A DNA stretch of 64,000 nucleotides from Ahrensia sp. (lineage in GTDB: Bacteria > Pseudomonadota > Alphaproteobacteria > Rhizobiales > Rhizobiaceae). A program made the translations under genes and the position numbers. Each line of letters opens with the position of its first letter. The stretch's first letter is position 1. The DNA lies in NCBI GenBank assembly GCA_002698425.1, contig NZXU01000031.1:1-64000 (forward strand), written 5' to 3'. The notes under the pieces are model-generated. The model worked only from the letters and a program-made list of their open reading frames with translations, made no database searches and was not told the origin of the DNA. Shown in pieces: positions 55,459-64,000 of the stretch.

Positions 55459-56337
55459 CTATCCGATGCGGATATCGAGCCCGACATCGAGGGTCGGCGC
55501 GGCCATGGTGATTTTCGAGGTGGAGATGTAGTCGACGCCGGTTTCGGCGATGGCGCGGATCGTGTCGATGGCGACATTGCCGGAAGCTTCCAGCGGCACG
55601 CGGCCGCCATTGTCGGCCTTGTTGATCGCGACAGCCTCGGCCAGCTGGTCAACGGTCATGTTGTCGAGCAGCACGGCGTCGGGCGACGCGGCGAGCGCCT
55701 CGCGCAGCTGGTCGAGCGTGTCGACCTCGACCTCCACCTTGACGAGATGGCCGGCATAGGCGCGGGCCGCTTGAACCGCCTTGGCGACGCCGCCGGCGAC
55801 GGCGACGTGGTTGTCCTTGATCAGGATGGCGTCGTCGAGGCCAAAACGGTGGTTGGAGCCGCCGCCGCAGCGCACGGCGTATTTGTCGAAGGCGCGCAGG
55901 CCCGGAATGGTCTTGCGGGTGCAGGTCACCCTGGACGGGGTGTGGGCGATCTCGTCGGCGAAACGGGCGGTGTAGCTGGCGACGCCGGCCATGTGCATCA
56001 CGAAATTCAGCGCGACGCGCTCGGCCGACAGGATGGCGCGCGCCTTGCCGGAAATCGTCGCGATGGCGTCGCCGCGCTTGACGCGGTCGCCGTCCTTCAC
56101 CTTCGCCGAAAAGGTGAGCTCCGGGTCCATCAGGCGGAAAGCGGTTTCGGCAAGGCCGAGGCCGGCGATGACGCCTTCCTCGCGCGAGGCGAGTTCCGCG
56201 GTTGCGGTGGCGTCGGGCGAAATCGTCGCGTCGGTGGTGAGGTCGCCGGCGCGGCCCAGATCCTCCAGCAAGGCGGCCTTCACGGCGTCCTCGACCATCA
56301 GGCGCGGCAGGCTCGGCAGCATGGGGGTGACGGACAT
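55459..56337 (-). CDS. nadC: Nicotinate-nucleotide pyrophosphorylase (quinolinate phosphoribosyltransferase)
   Basis: 292 residues. Family features: EDLGRAGDLTTDA near 25, the RKTIPGLRAFDKYAV-type stretch with CTRKTIPGLR near 140, HRFGLDDAILIKDNH near 163, and VEVEVDTLDQ near 198. It turns quinolinate and PRPP into nicotinate mononucleotide. Third gene of the NAD operon, starting two bases after the nadB stop. Confidence 0.95.
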   Translation of the reverse strand: MSVTPMLPSLPRLMVEDAVKAALLEDLGRAGDLTTDATISPDATATAELASREEGVIAGLGLAETAFRLMDPELTFSAKVKDGDRVKRGDAIATISGKARAILSAERVALNFVMHMAGVASYTARFADEIAHTPSRVTCTRKTIPGLRAFDKYAVRCGGGSNHRFGLDDAILIKDNHVAVAGGVAKAVQAARAYAGHLVKVEVEVDTLDQLREALAASPDAVLLDNMTVDQLAEAVAINKADNGGRVPLEASGNVAIDTIRAIAETGVDYISTSKITMAAPTLDVGLDIRIG

Positions 56338-56339
56338 GA

Positions 56340-57902
56340 TCAGCTCTCCAGAAGTTCGGGTATGGTCGCTTCGGCCTGTTCCAGCGTCACGAAGGTGCGC
56401 CGTTTCCAGGCCGGGTCCTCGTTCGGATAATCGGTGCGGAAATGGCCGCCGCGGCTTTCTATGCGGTTGAGCGCGCAAACCGCGACGAGCTTGGCTGTCG
56501 CGAGCACGTTGTGGAAGCGCTCCGTGTTGGCTTCGCGCTCCAGTTCGATGATTGTGCGCAGCGCGGTCTTCATGCCCTCCCCGTCGCGCAGCACGCCCAG
56601 ATGCGCGCTCATCGTCTTGCGCAGCAGCTTCATCGGCTCGGAATCCGGGCGCGGCTCGATGCGGCCGCTGTCTTTCGAGCCCTTCGACCAGTCGGGGGAC
56701 GCGTCGGACAGGTCTTCGCCGCCGAGGGCCGCTGCGACGCGCGACGAGAACACAACCGCCTCGAGCAGCGAGTTGGAGGCCAGCCGGTTGGCGCCGTGCG
56801 CTCCGGTGGAGGTCACCTCGCCGCAGGCCCAGAGGCCGGGGAGCGAGGTTCGGCCGTCCATGTCGGTCCAGATGCCGCCCATGAAATAATGCGCGGCCGG
56901 GACAACGGGGATCGGCTGTGCGACCGGGTCGATGCCGGCCTCCATGCAATAGCCGTAGACGGTCGGGAACTCCTCGGCAAAGGTCTTGCCGACGGCTTGC
57001 GTGCAATCGAGGAACGCGCCGCGCCCGGCCTGGACTTCGCGGAAGATGCCGCGCGCGACGACATCGCGGGGGGCCAGTTCGGCATCGGGATGGAGCGGCA
57101 CCATGAAGCGCTCGCCATCCTTGTTGAGCAGCGTCGCGCCATGGCCGCGCAAGGCCTCGGTGGCGAGCGGGGCCGGATCCTTGCCGACATTGATGGCGGT
57201 CGGGTGGAACTGGACGAATTCGAGGTCGGCCATGCGGGCACCGGCGCGCGCCGCCATGCCGACGCCGCCGCCACGGGCCTCCGCCGGATTGGTGGTCACC
57301 TCGTAGAGATGGCCGATTCCGCCGGCGGCGATCACCACCTGCGAGCCGCGGATGGGGAGCAGCCGGTCCTCGCCGCTCGACTCGTCCAACACCTCGACGC
57401 CGCAGACACGGCCGTCCTCGACGATCAGCCCCTCGGCGATATAGCCGCCAAGAACGCGGATGGAGGGCGTGTTCTTCACCGTTTCGACCAGCGCCTGCAT
57501 GATGGCGCGGCCCGCCATGTCGCCGCGCACGCGGACGATCCGGCTTTCGGAATGGGCCGCCTCGCGGGAGACCTGGAGATGGCCCTCGAGGTCGCGGTCG
57601 AAGGGGACGCCGTAATCGAGCAGGTCGTGGATGCGGTCGGAGGCCTGCGTGGCCATCAGCCGGGCCACCGCCTCGTCGACGATGCCGTCTCCGGCGACCA
57701 GCGTGTCGGCGACGTGTTTTTCGACCGTGTCGCCGGGGCCGACGGCTGCGGCGATGCCGGCCTGTGCCCAAGCCGAGGATGCCCCGCGCCCGATCGGGGC
57801 CGCGGTAATGACCGTCACCGCCTTGGGCGCCAGCTTCAATGCGCAGAACAGGCCGGCGAGCCCGCCGCCGATGATCAGCACGCTATCGTCTTGTCTGTCC
57901 AA
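56340..57902 (-). CDS. nadB: L-aspartate oxidase
   Basis: 520 residues. FAD-binding [15 protein letters not shown] near 11, the [16 protein letters not shown] stretch near 38 and the fumarate-reductase-like [13 protein letters not shown] near 335 identify NadB. It oxidises aspartate to iminoaspartate for NadA. It follows nadA after 114 bases. Confidence 0.95.
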   Translation of the reverse strand: MDRQDDSVLIIGGGLAGLFCALKLAPKAVTVITAAPIGRGASSAWAQAGIAAAVGPGDTVEKHVADTLVAGDGIVDEAVARLMATQASDRIHDLLDYGVPFDRDLEGHLQVSREAAHSESRIVRVRGDMAGRAIMQALVETVKNTPSIRVLGGYIAEGLIVEDGRVCGVEVLDESSGEDRLLPIRGSQVVIAAGGIGHLYEVTTNPAEARGGGVGMAARAGARMADLEFVQFHPTAINVGKDPAPLATEALRGHGATLLNKDGERFMVPLHPDAELAPRDVVARGIFREVQAGRGAFLDCTQAVGKTFAEEFPTVYGYCMEAGIDPVAQPIPVVPAAHYFMGGIWTDMDGRTSLPGLWACGEVTSTGAHGANRLASNSLLEAVVFSSRVAAALGGEDLSDASPDWSKGSKDSGRIEPRPDSEPMKLLRKTMSAHLGVLRDGEGMKTALRTIIELEREANTERFHNVLATAKLVAVCALNRIESRGGHFRTDYPNEDPAWKRRTFVTLEQAEATIPELLES

Positions 57903-58016
57903 TCGCCTTCTATCCCCTCGCCGTCACGCCTTCGACGGGCGAGACATCAAACTGTCATGTTCCCCATACGCCGGAGACGCATGACTGCGCCAGCCCCCAC
58001 CCGGCCTGCGGGCCGC

Positions 58017-59096
58017 CTAGTGCTTCAGGTTGACCATGCGCTCCACGGCAAGGCGGGCGCGGTCGGCGATGGCGGGATCGACGAGGATCTCCTCCTTCAT
58101 CTCGCAGAGCGAGTCGAGGATCTTCGGCAGGGTGATGCGCTTCATGTGCGGGCACAGATTGCACGGCTTGACGAAATTCACCTCGGGCACTTCCGAGGAA
58201 ATGTTCGACGCCATCGAGCATTCGGTGACGAGCAGCACCTTGGGCGGCTTGCGGTCCTTGACGTAGTTGATCATGCCGGAGGTCGAGCCGGTGTAGTCGG
58301 CGACCTCGACGACCTCGCGCGGGCATTCGGGATGGGCGACGATCTCGATCTCGGGATCGGCCTCCTTGTAGGCGAGCAGTTCCTCCGCCGTGAAACGCTC
58401 ATGCACCTCGCAATGGCCCTTCCAGGTGAGAATCTTCACCTTGGTCTGGGCGGCGACGTTCTGCGCCAGATACTCGTCCGGAATGCAGAGCACGCGATCG
58501 ACGCCGAAGGATTCGACGACCTGCACGGCGTTGGAGGACGTGCAGCAGATGTCGGTCTCGGCCTTCACCTCGGCGGACGTGTTCACATAGGTGACGACCG
58601 GGACGCCCGGATAGCGCTCGCGCAGCAGGCGCACATCGGCGCCGGTGATGGATTCGGCGAGGCTGCAGCCGGCCTTCATGTCCGGGATCAGCACCGTTTT
58701 TTCCGGGTTCAGCAGCTTGGAGGTCTCGGCCATGAAGTGGACGCCGCACTGGACGATGATCTCGGCGTCGACCTTGGTCGCCTCCTTGGCGAGCTGCAGC
58801 GAGTCGCCGACGATATCGGCGACGCAGTGATAGATCTCCGGCGTCTGGTAGTTATGCGCCAGGATGACGGCGTTGCGCTCCTTCTTCAGCCGGTTGATGG
58901 CGGCGACATAGGGCGCGTAGACGGGCCATTCGATGCGCGGGATGTGATCCTTCACCTTCTGGTAGAGGTGCTCCGTCTCCTCGGCGATCTCCGGAGTCCA
59001 TTCCAGCACGGGGCGTTCGATCACGCCGAAGCGGTCGGCGGCGCTCAAGGCGGTGCTTGCGGTCCGGTCGATCCCGGTGTCGGTCGATTGGCTCAT
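58017..59096 (-). CDS. nadA: Quinolinate synthase
   Basis: 359 residues. Iminoaspartate and dihydroxyacetone phosphate are joined using a [4Fe-4S] cluster; the three cluster Cys are likely in [10 protein letters not shown] near 115, ICCTSSNAV near 184 and NLCPHMKR near 312. [11 protein letters not shown] near 80 is the substrate stretch. ATGs at 59105 and 59096 both occur; the second has GGGA at better distance. First gene of the operon nadA-nadB-nadC. Confidence 0.95.
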   Translation of the reverse strand: MSQSTDTGIDRTASTALSAADRFGVIERPVLEWTPEIAEETEHLYQKVKDHIPRIEWPVYAPYVAAINRLKKERNAVILAHNYQTPEIYHCVADIVGDSLQLAKEATKVDAEIIVQCGVHFMAETSKLLNPEKTVLIPDMKAGCSLAESITGADVRLLRERYPGVPVVTYVNTSAEVKAETDICCTSSNAVQVVESFGVDRVLCIPDEYLAQNVAAQTKVKILTWKGHCEVHERFTAEELLAYKEADPEIEIVAHPECPREVVEVADYTGSTSGMINYVKDRKPPKVLLVTECSMASNISSEVPEVNFVKPCNLCPHMKRITLPKILDSLCEMKEEILVDPAIADRARLAVERMVNLKH

Positions 59097-59194
59097 GGCA
59101 GTCATCCCGTCGGGGCCGTTTTCGCCCCGTTTCTCGCTTGCGGCCCGTTCGGACCCACAGCCGATCAAAACGCCCGATCAGGCGTTTGACCAGC

Positions 59195-59211
59195 ACACAT
59201 ATCCTAAGTGT
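59195..59211 (-). promoter_or_regulatory. Candidate operator upstream of nadA
   Basis: 17-base dyad ACACnTAnnnTAnGTGT in the AT-richer part of the leader, 99 bases before the nadA ATG. Alphaproteobacterial nad operons are often controlled by NadQ or NrtR repressors; I cannot say this matches either consensus. Confidence 0.4.
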
Positions 59212-59269
59212 AGACAATTCCGCGCGAAATCAATCCCTTCACGCACAGGGCAGCCATGCGGACAGGCCC

Positions 59270-60217
59270 TCAGCCTGCCATGAACCAGAGCATGATGCTG
59301 ATCGTCAGGAAGGAGAAGACCGTGGTGGCAAGCAGCGCGACCGCGCTGAAACCCTCGCGGCCATATTGCTGGGCTAGAATCGGGTAGATGCCGAAGATCG
59401 GCATGGCGGCGGAGAGCAGGAGCGCCTCATAGAGCGGCGACGGGATCGGCGCCATGCCGAGCAGCGGCACGAGGAGGACGGCTCCGAGCATGATCAGCGG
59501 ATGGGCGAAAAGCTTGCCGATGACGACCGGCACGATGCGGCCCATCAGGCCGGAAACCGGCAGGCCGTAAAGCGTGCCGCCGATGAAGAACAGCGACAGG
59601 GCGGCGCTGGAGGATGCGAAGAGATCGACCGACTTGACCACGAAGGACGGCAGTTGCACCTGTGTGAGCGACACGATGATGCCGAGCACGAGGCCGATGA
59701 CGATGGGATTGACCGCCAGCCGCTTCAGCGCGCCCCACAAGACGGTGAGCGGATGACCCTCCGCGCCCTTGGCACGCTCGGCGAGCATCAGCAGCACCGG
59801 GATGATGACGACATTCTCGACGAACATGTTGAGCGCCAGAACCGTGCCGGCGATCGGCGGGAAGGTCAGCAGGATGATCGGGTAGCCGACGAAGCCGCTG
59901 TTGGGACAGGACATGCCCATGGCGGAAAAGGCCGCCGTCATGCGATCCTGGCCGAGCAGCTTGCGGGTGACCGCGTAGCCGATCACGACCATGGCCAGCG
60001 TGCCGCCGAGATAGGCCGCGATGTAGGATGTATTCACGATCTCCGTGATGTGGCGCTGCGAGAGCGCGCGGAACAGCAGCGCGGGGAGCGCGAAATAGAG
60101 AACGAAACGGCCCAAAACGCGCATGTCCGCGGAGGCGAGAAGACCGAAACGGACGGCCAGGTATCCAACCGCGATTGTGATATAAATCGGACCGGTTACG
60201 GAAAAGACTTCAAGCAC
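59270..60217 (-). CDS. AEC family transporter
   Basis: 315 residues with ten membrane segments in two halves, and typical features of the auxin-efflux-carrier family (SCPNSGFVGYPIILL near 103; FFIGGTLYG near 208). Family members move malate, malonate or auxin-like acids; the substrate is unknown. Nothing links it functionally to the nad operon except position. Confidence 0.87.
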   Translation of the reverse strand: MLEVFSVTGPIYITIAVGYLAVRFGLLASADMRVLGRFVLYFALPALLFRALSQRHITEIVNTSYIAAYLGGTLAMVVIGYAVTRKLLGQDRMTAAFSAMGMSCPNSGFVGYPIILLTFPPIAGTVLALNMFVENVVIIPVLLMLAERAKGAEGHPLTVLWGALKRLAVNPIVIGLVLGIIVSLTQVQLPSFVVKSVDLFASSSAALSLFFIGGTLYGLPVSGLMGRIVPVVIGKLFAHPLIMLGAVLLVPLLGMAPIPSPLYEALLLSAAMPIFGIYPILAQQYGREGFSAVALLATTVFSFLTISIMLWFMAG

Positions 60218-60332
60218 GGTTCAACAGGCTTCGCGGGACAAGGACAAAGATTGTCGAAAGGCCGCCGCACGCACGTCCCTCAACGCCCGCGACCGATCGC
60301 CGGTAACCGGCGGATTCGGGCAATGTATACGC

Positions 60333-60770
60333 ATGAGTGAGTTCGCCGTCTATGCCGGCCTGTTCGCGGTCGCATTCGTCGCGGCGACCATCCTGCCGGC
60401 GCAATCCGAACTCGGGCTGGCGGCGCTGCTCATGGCGGGCTCGCACCCGGTTTGGGCGCTGCTGGCGGCGGCCAGCCTCGGCAACACGCTGGGCGCGGCG
60501 GTCAACTGGTTCCTCGGCCGCGCCATCGAGCGCTATGGCGGGCGGCGCTGGTTTCCGGCGAGCGAGAAACAGATCGAGCGGGCGTCGCGATGGTATGCGA
60601 AATGGGGCCGATGGAGCCTGTTGCTTAGCTGGATGCCGATCGGCGGCGATGCGCTGACGGTGGTGGCGGGGGTGTTGCGCGAACCCTTCGCCTCCTTCCT
60701 CGCGCTGGTCGCCGTCGCCAAGACCGCGCGCTATCTCGTCGTCGCGGCGATCACGCTTCAATGGTTCTGA
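60333..60770 (+). CDS. YqaA family membrane protein
   Basis: 145 residues, four hydrophobic segments with the YqaA/VTT-like features (AATILPAQSELGLAALLMAG; LGNTLGAAVNWFLGR near 50; LLSWMPIGGDALTVVAGVLR near 95). Function of the group is unsettled; related DedA proteins act in membrane lipid flipping. Convergent with the aldehyde dehydrogenase gene 29 bases on. Confidence 0.85.
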   Translation: MSEFAVYAGLFAVAFVAATILPAQSELGLAALLMAGSHPVWALLAAASLGNTLGAAVNWFLGRAIERYGGRRWFPASEKQIERASRWYAKWGRWSLLLSWMPIGGDALTVVAGVLREPFASFLALVAVAKTARYLVVAAITLQWF

Positions 60771-60799
60771 GGCGGACGATTGCAGCGATCCGCCCACCG

Positions 60800-62203
60800 C
60801 TACATCAGCCAGGGCATCAGCCGTTTCATGGCCGCGAGCGGCATTTTGTAAGGCGGATATTTGAGCTTTGCGTCGAGCCAAGTGGCGCGGCGGACGACGG
60901 CGCGGCGATGCGAGAATGTGTCGAACCCGGCCTTGCCGTGATAGGCGCCCATACCGCTGGCGCCGATGCCGCCGAAGGGCAGTTCCGGGTTGAGCATCTG
61001 GGCGAAGACGTCATTGACGGCGGCGCCGCCGGAAGAAATCGCGCGCAGCACCGTGTCGGCGCGTGTGCCGTCGGCGGTGAAGACGTAGAGGGCGAGCGGC
61101 TTGGGGCGATCTCGCAAGGCGGCGAGTTCGGCGTCGAGATCGTCATAGGCGATGACGGGCAGGATCGGACCGAAGATCTCGTCGGCCATCACCGGATCGT
61201 CCCATGACACGCCGGCGATGACGGTTGGCGCGATGTAGCGGGCGGCGCGATCGGTGCCGCCGCCGGCAACCACCCTGCCCCGATCCAGAAGACCCGCCAG
61301 CCGGTCGAAATGGCGTTCATTGACGATGCGGGCATAGTCCGGGCTGGCGGCGGGATCGGCACCGTAGAACTCCTCGATCGCGGCCTTCAGCGCATCGTGA
61401 AACGCCGCCTCGGCGGATTTCTCGACGAGGATGAAATCCGGGGCGATGCAGGTCTGGCCGGCATTGAAGAACTTGCCCCAGGCGATGCGGCGCGCGGCGG
61501 TCTTCATGTCGGCGTCGGCGGCGACGATGCAGGGGTTCTTGCCGCCGAGTTCCAGCGTGACCGGCGCGAGATGCTCGGCCGCCGCCGCCATGACGATCCT
61601 GCCGACGCGCGTTCCGCCGGTGAAGAAAACATAGTCGAAATCCTGTTTCAGGAGCGCCTGTGTCGGCTCGATACCGCCCTCCACGACAGCCAAAAGGTCC
61701 GGATCGAAGGCCTCGCCGATCATCCTCGCGGTGAGCGCCGAGGTGGCGGGCGACAGTTCCGAGGGTTTCAGAACCGCGCAATTGCCGGCCGCGAGCGCGG
61801 CGACGGCCGGAGCGAGGACAAGCTGCAGTGGATAGTTCCAGGTTCCGATGACCAGGGCGCTGCCGAAAGGTTCGGGGACGATGCGGCTCAAGCCCGGCTG
61901 CAGGAGGAGAGGCGTGCGCACCCGCTTCGGCCTTGCCCAGCGGTCGAGACGCTTCAGCGCCGTATCGATCTCGGTGAGAACGATGCCGATCTCGCTGGTC
62001 CAGGCCTCGGTCGGCGGGCGGCCGAGGTCCTGCTTGAGGGCGGCGAGAATATCGGCCTCGTTGCGCACAAGCAGATCCTTCAGCGCGCGCAGCTGCCGCT
62101 TCCGAAAGGCGAGATCCCGTGTCGCATCCGTGCGAAAGAAGCGGCTCTGCCGTGCGGCCAGCCCGCCGACATCGATCGCGGCGGCCATTTCACCCGTGTT
62201 CAT
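60800..62203 (-). CDS. Aldehyde dehydrogenase (coniferyl-aldehyde dehydrogenase type)
   Basis: 467 residues. Features: GTWNYPLQLVLAPAV near 110, the catalytic Glu in LELGGKNPCIV near 210 and catalytic Cys in NAGQTCIAPDF near 247. Membership in the ALDH3-like/coniferyl aldehyde group is judged from FARRTWLDAKLKYPPYK-like C-terminal features (ATWLDAKLKYPPYK). The ATG at 62203 has GGAG eight bases upstream. Divergent from arsR. Confidence 0.88.
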   Translation of the reverse strand: MNTGEMAAAIDVGGLAARQSRFFRTDATRDLAFRKRQLRALKDLLVRNEADILAALKQDLGRPPTEAWTSEIGIVLTEIDTALKRLDRWARPKRVRTPLLLQPGLSRIVPEPFGSALVIGTWNYPLQLVLAPAVAALAAGNCAVLKPSELSPATSALTARMIGEAFDPDLLAVVEGGIEPTQALLKQDFDYVFFTGGTRVGRIVMAAAAEHLAPVTLELGGKNPCIVAADADMKTAARRIAWGKFFNAGQTCIAPDFILVEKSAEAAFHDALKAAIEEFYGADPAASPDYARIVNERHFDRLAGLLDRGRVVAGGGTDRAARYIAPTVIAGVSWDDPVMADEIFGPILPVIAYDDLDAELAALRDRPKPLALYVFTADGTRADTVLRAISSGGAAVNDVFAQMLNPELPFGGIGASGMGAYHGKAGFDTFSHRRAVVRRATWLDAKLKYPPYKMPLAAMKRLMPWLM

Positions 62204-62309
62204 AAGGAAATCTCCATGCGGCTGCATTTCTTGTCATTGTCAAGATTATAGACGACACCTTGCTCCTCCAAGCCGAAACGCGCGGTGCGCTGAAATGTTG
62301 CGGCGGCCG

Positions 62310-62347
62310 GTTGACTTCCGTCAACATATCAATAATTCTTGAAATAT
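62310..62347 (+). promoter_or_regulatory. arsR: arsR promoter and candidate operator, probably leaderless
   Basis: TTGACT at 62311 could be a -35 element and TAATTC/AATTCT at 62333-62339 a poor -10, which would put the transcript start at or near the ATG at 62346. No ribosome binding site precedes that ATG. A dyad ATATCAATAATTCTTGAAAT (TCAA-N6-TTGA core) covers the -10 region, and GTTGAC-TTCC-GTCAAC is a perfect inverted repeat over the -35. Confidence 0.5.
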
Positions 62348-62678
62348 GGATAAATCAGATGCGATCGAGGCGCTGCACGCGCTTGCCCAGGAGACGCGGC
62401 TGGAGGTTTTCCGGCTGCTGGTGAAACAGGGAGCGGACGGCATGGCGGCCGGCGACATCGCCGATGCGCTCGGCGTGCGCCAGAACACCATGTCGGCCAA
62501 TCTCGCGGTCCTGGCCCGCGCCGGGATGATCCGGAGCGAGCGCGAGGGCCGCGTCATCCGCTATTTCGCCGAATTCGACGGAATGCGCGCGCTGCTCGCC
62601 TTCCTGATGGAGGATTGCTGCGGCGGCAATCCGGACTTGTGCAAACCCGTTCTCGATGAAATCGCCTGCGCCTGCTGA
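62346..62678 (+). CDS. arsR: ArsR family arsenic-responsive repressor
   Basis: 110 residues, winged helix (LAQETRLEVFRLLVKQG near 12; VRQNTMSANLAVLARAGMI near 44). It lacks the CxC of the classical arsenite site in the recognition helix; instead the C-terminus carries EDCCGGNPDLCKP and ends CAC, resembling repressors that bind As(III) with C-terminal Cys residues. First gene of the ars operon. Confidence 0.92.
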   Translation: MDKSDAIEALHALAQETRLEVFRLLVKQGADGMAAGDIADALGVRQNTMSANLAVLARAGMIRSEREGRVIRYFAEFDGMRALLAFLMEDCCGGNPDLCKPVLDEIACAC

Positions 62679-62697
62679 CGGATCAAGGGAGATCACC

Positions 62698-63222
62698 ATG
62701 CCCGCCACGCCATATAACGTCCTGTTTCTGTGCACGGGCAATTCCGCCCGGTCGATCATCGCCGAGGCCATTCTCAACCGCGAGGGCATGGGGCGCTTCA
62801 AGGCCTACTCCGCCGGCTCGCACCCCAAGGGCGCGGTGCATCCCTACACGCTCGATCTGCTCGACGGGCTGAATTTCGACACGTCATTCGCCCGCTCCAA
62901 GAGCTGGGAGGAGTTCACCGCACCGGATGCGCCGGTGATGGATTTCGTCTTCACCGTCTGTGACCAGGCGGCGGCCGAAGCCTGCCCCGTCTGGCCCGGC
63001 CAGCCCATGTCGGCGCATTGGGGCGTTCCCGATCCGGCGGCGGCAGAGGGCAAGGAAGCCGAGAAGCGGCTTGCCTTTTCAGACGCGTTCCGCATGCTCA
63101 ACAACCGCATCTCGATCTTCACCAACCTGCCGATTTCCTCGCTCGACAGCCTGTCGCTGCAAAAACAGCTCGACGACATCGGCCGGAAGGCAGACCACGC
63201 CAACACTTCGGAAACGGCATGA
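62698..63222 (+). CDS. arsC: Arsenate reductase, low-molecular-weight phosphatase type, first copy
   Basis: 174 residues. The phosphatase loop CTGNSARS is near residue 11, with the later Cys of FTVCDQAAAEACPVWPG and the HWGVPDPA stretch typical of LMW-PTP-like ArsC. It reduces arsenate to arsenite. GGGAG precedes the ATG. Its stop overlaps the next arsC by four bases. Confidence 0.92.
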   Translation: MPATPYNVLFLCTGNSARSIIAEAILNREGMGRFKAYSAGSHPKGAVHPYTLDLLDGLNFDTSFARSKSWEEFTAPDAPVMDFVFTVCDQAAAEACPVWPGQPMSAHWGVPDPAAAEGKEAEKRLAFSDAFRMLNNRISIFTNLPISSLDSLSLQKQLDDIGRKADHANTSETA

Positions 63223-63737
63223 AAAACATCCTCATCCTGTGCACCGCCAATTCGGCGCGGTCGATCCTCGGCGAGGCGATTCTCGCGAAACTCGGCGAAG
63301 GGCGTGTGCGGGCCTTTTCCGCCGGATCGACGCCGCGCGGCACCCCCAATCCGGACGGGATCGCCCTGCTCGCGGATTACGGCCACGACACGTCCGGCTT
63401 CCGCTCGAAGAGCTGGGACGAGTTCGACGGCGCCGACGCGCCGAAGATGGATATCGTCATCACGGTCTGCGACAACGCCGCGGGCGAGAGCTGTCCGATC
63501 TGGCCGGGCGCGCCCGTGCAGGCGCATTGGGGCATTCCGGACCCGGCGGGCCATGGCGAGACGGCGGAAGACCGCCGCGCCGCCTTTGCCGAGACCTACC
63601 GGCTGCTCGAACTGCGCATCAGGGCTCTGATGGCCCTCCCCTTCGAGGAGATGAACGCAAAAGACCTGAAGACAGCGCTGAACACGATCGGTAGTCTGGA
63701 AGGCGCAACCGATCTGGCCATCTCCTACGCAAGCTGA
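63219..63737 (+). CDS. arsC: Arsenate reductase, low-molecular-weight phosphatase type, second copy
   Basis: 172 residues, a clear paralogue of the first: CTANSARS near residue 8, [16 protein letters not shown] near 80, HWGIPDPAG near 103. Tandem copies of this fold are common in rhizobial ars operons. Coupled to the upstream copy (ATGA). Confidence 0.92.
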   Translation: MKNILILCTANSARSILGEAILAKLGEGRVRAFSAGSTPRGTPNPDGIALLADYGHDTSGFRSKSWDEFDGADAPKMDIVITVCDNAAGESCPIWPGAPVQAHWGIPDPAGHGETAEDRRAAFAETYRLLELRIRALMALPFEEMNAKDLKTALNTIGSLEGATDLAISYAS

Positions 63738-63741
63738 CCTC

Positions 63742-64000
63742 ATGACCTGGAACGACGATTTGAGCCTGCCGAATGTGCAGGACGAGCTATTGCACGCGAT
63801 CGATAGAGAGGCGCTGGCCGGCGCGACCGCATCGACCCACAAGCCGCGCGTGCTGATGCTCTACGGCTCATTGCGCGAACGCTCCTACAGCCGGTTCATG
63901 ACCTATGAGGCGGCGCGGCTGCTGCACCGGTTCGGCGCGGAGGTGCGGGTGTTCGATCCGCAGGGGCTGCCGCTGCTCGATTCGGAACCGGCGGATCATC
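63742..64000 (+). CDS. arsH: ArsH flavoprotein, 5' part
   Basis: 86 codons visible before the window ends. The flavodoxin-like start [19 protein letters not shown] (about residues 34-52) is the ArsH motif for FMN binding. ArsH is an NADPH-FMN oxidoreductase that oxidises trivalent organoarsenicals. It starts four bases after the second arsC. Confidence 0.93.
   Translation, partial: MTWNDDLSLPNVQDELLHAIDREALAGATASTHKPRVLMLYGSLRERSYSRFMTYEAARLLHRFGAEVRVFDPQGLPLLDSEPADH

Noticed and set aside
56442..59189. 915-codon open frame on the plus strand across nadB and nadA
   Set aside because: Antisense to two well-defined enzymes; low-complexity composition and no ribosome binding site.

Overview
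The window is a GC-rich, gene-dense piece of an alphaproteobacterial chromosome, most likely from the order Hyphomicrobiales (Rhizobiales). The left 10 kb carries the order rpsR - DUF2232 gene - rplI - CFA-type methyltransferase - dnaB - alr - radA - cvpA - purF - SDR, which I recognise from Brucella and rhizobia. Further right, a rhizobial-type pssA/psd pair, a dihydroorotase-like amidohydrolase with a Gln in its first metal motif, CsgH-type curli genes and a nadABC operon fit the same group. I saw no tRNA, rRNA, CRISPR array, prophage or classical insertion sequence.

Layout. 1-10.3 kb: ribosomal proteins, replication helicase, cell-wall alanine racemase, RadA, purine entry enzyme. 10.4-16.6 kb: TPR sulfotransferase, an acyltransferase-like/acyl-activating fusion, phosphatidylserine synthase and decarboxylase, a hemerythrin. 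16.7-21 kb: two tail-to-tail ABC exporters; the second (Atm1 type) is translationally coupled to a Cys-rich ArsR repressor that has a near-perfect 29-bp operator. 21-30 kb: a very Ala/Glu-rich LysM protein, LOG enzyme, ZntB-like channel, RarD permease, and a minus-strand run ddl - VOC - small membrane protein - proline iminopeptidase - cimA. 30-33.6 kb: three tandem GFA-family genes interrupted by a DUF559 nuclease gene bounded by inverted palindromes, a gene of unknown function carrying an in-frame palindromic insert, and a GIY-YIG nuclease gene bounded by a perfect 35-bp inverted repeat. 33.6-45.6 kb: cysS, LysE exporter, SRAP protein, Nudix, small conserved proteins, a GT4/GT11 glycosyltransferase pair, chromate transporter, prephenate dehydrogenase, two related exported proteins, a GlxA-type regulator. 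45.8-52 kb: two secreted proteins of unknown role (one with a domain that looks eukaryotic PUD-like), dihydroorotase-like protein, YgfZ, HD hydrolase, tyrosine phosphatase. 52-55.4 kb: REPIN-like repeats, two curlin-repeat proteins with a CsgH, an MscS channel. 55.4-64 kb: nadA-nadB-nadC, AEC carrier, YqaA-like protein, an aldehyde dehydrogenase divergent from an arsenic operon arsR-arsC-arsC-arsH (the last gene runs off the window).

The most unusual structure is a pair of small self-contained units: one nuclease-fold gene each (DUF559/Vsr-like at 30716-31202; GIY-YIG at 33186-33591) enclosed by inverted copies of a hairpin-forming repeat. The DUF559 unit sits at the junction between two GFA genes, lengthens the upstream one through its repeat, and supplies the ribosome binding site and start codon of the downstream one, so that translation appears coupled across the insertion. 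Nearby are palindromes without a nuclease gene, much as REP singlets accompany REP-RAYT units.
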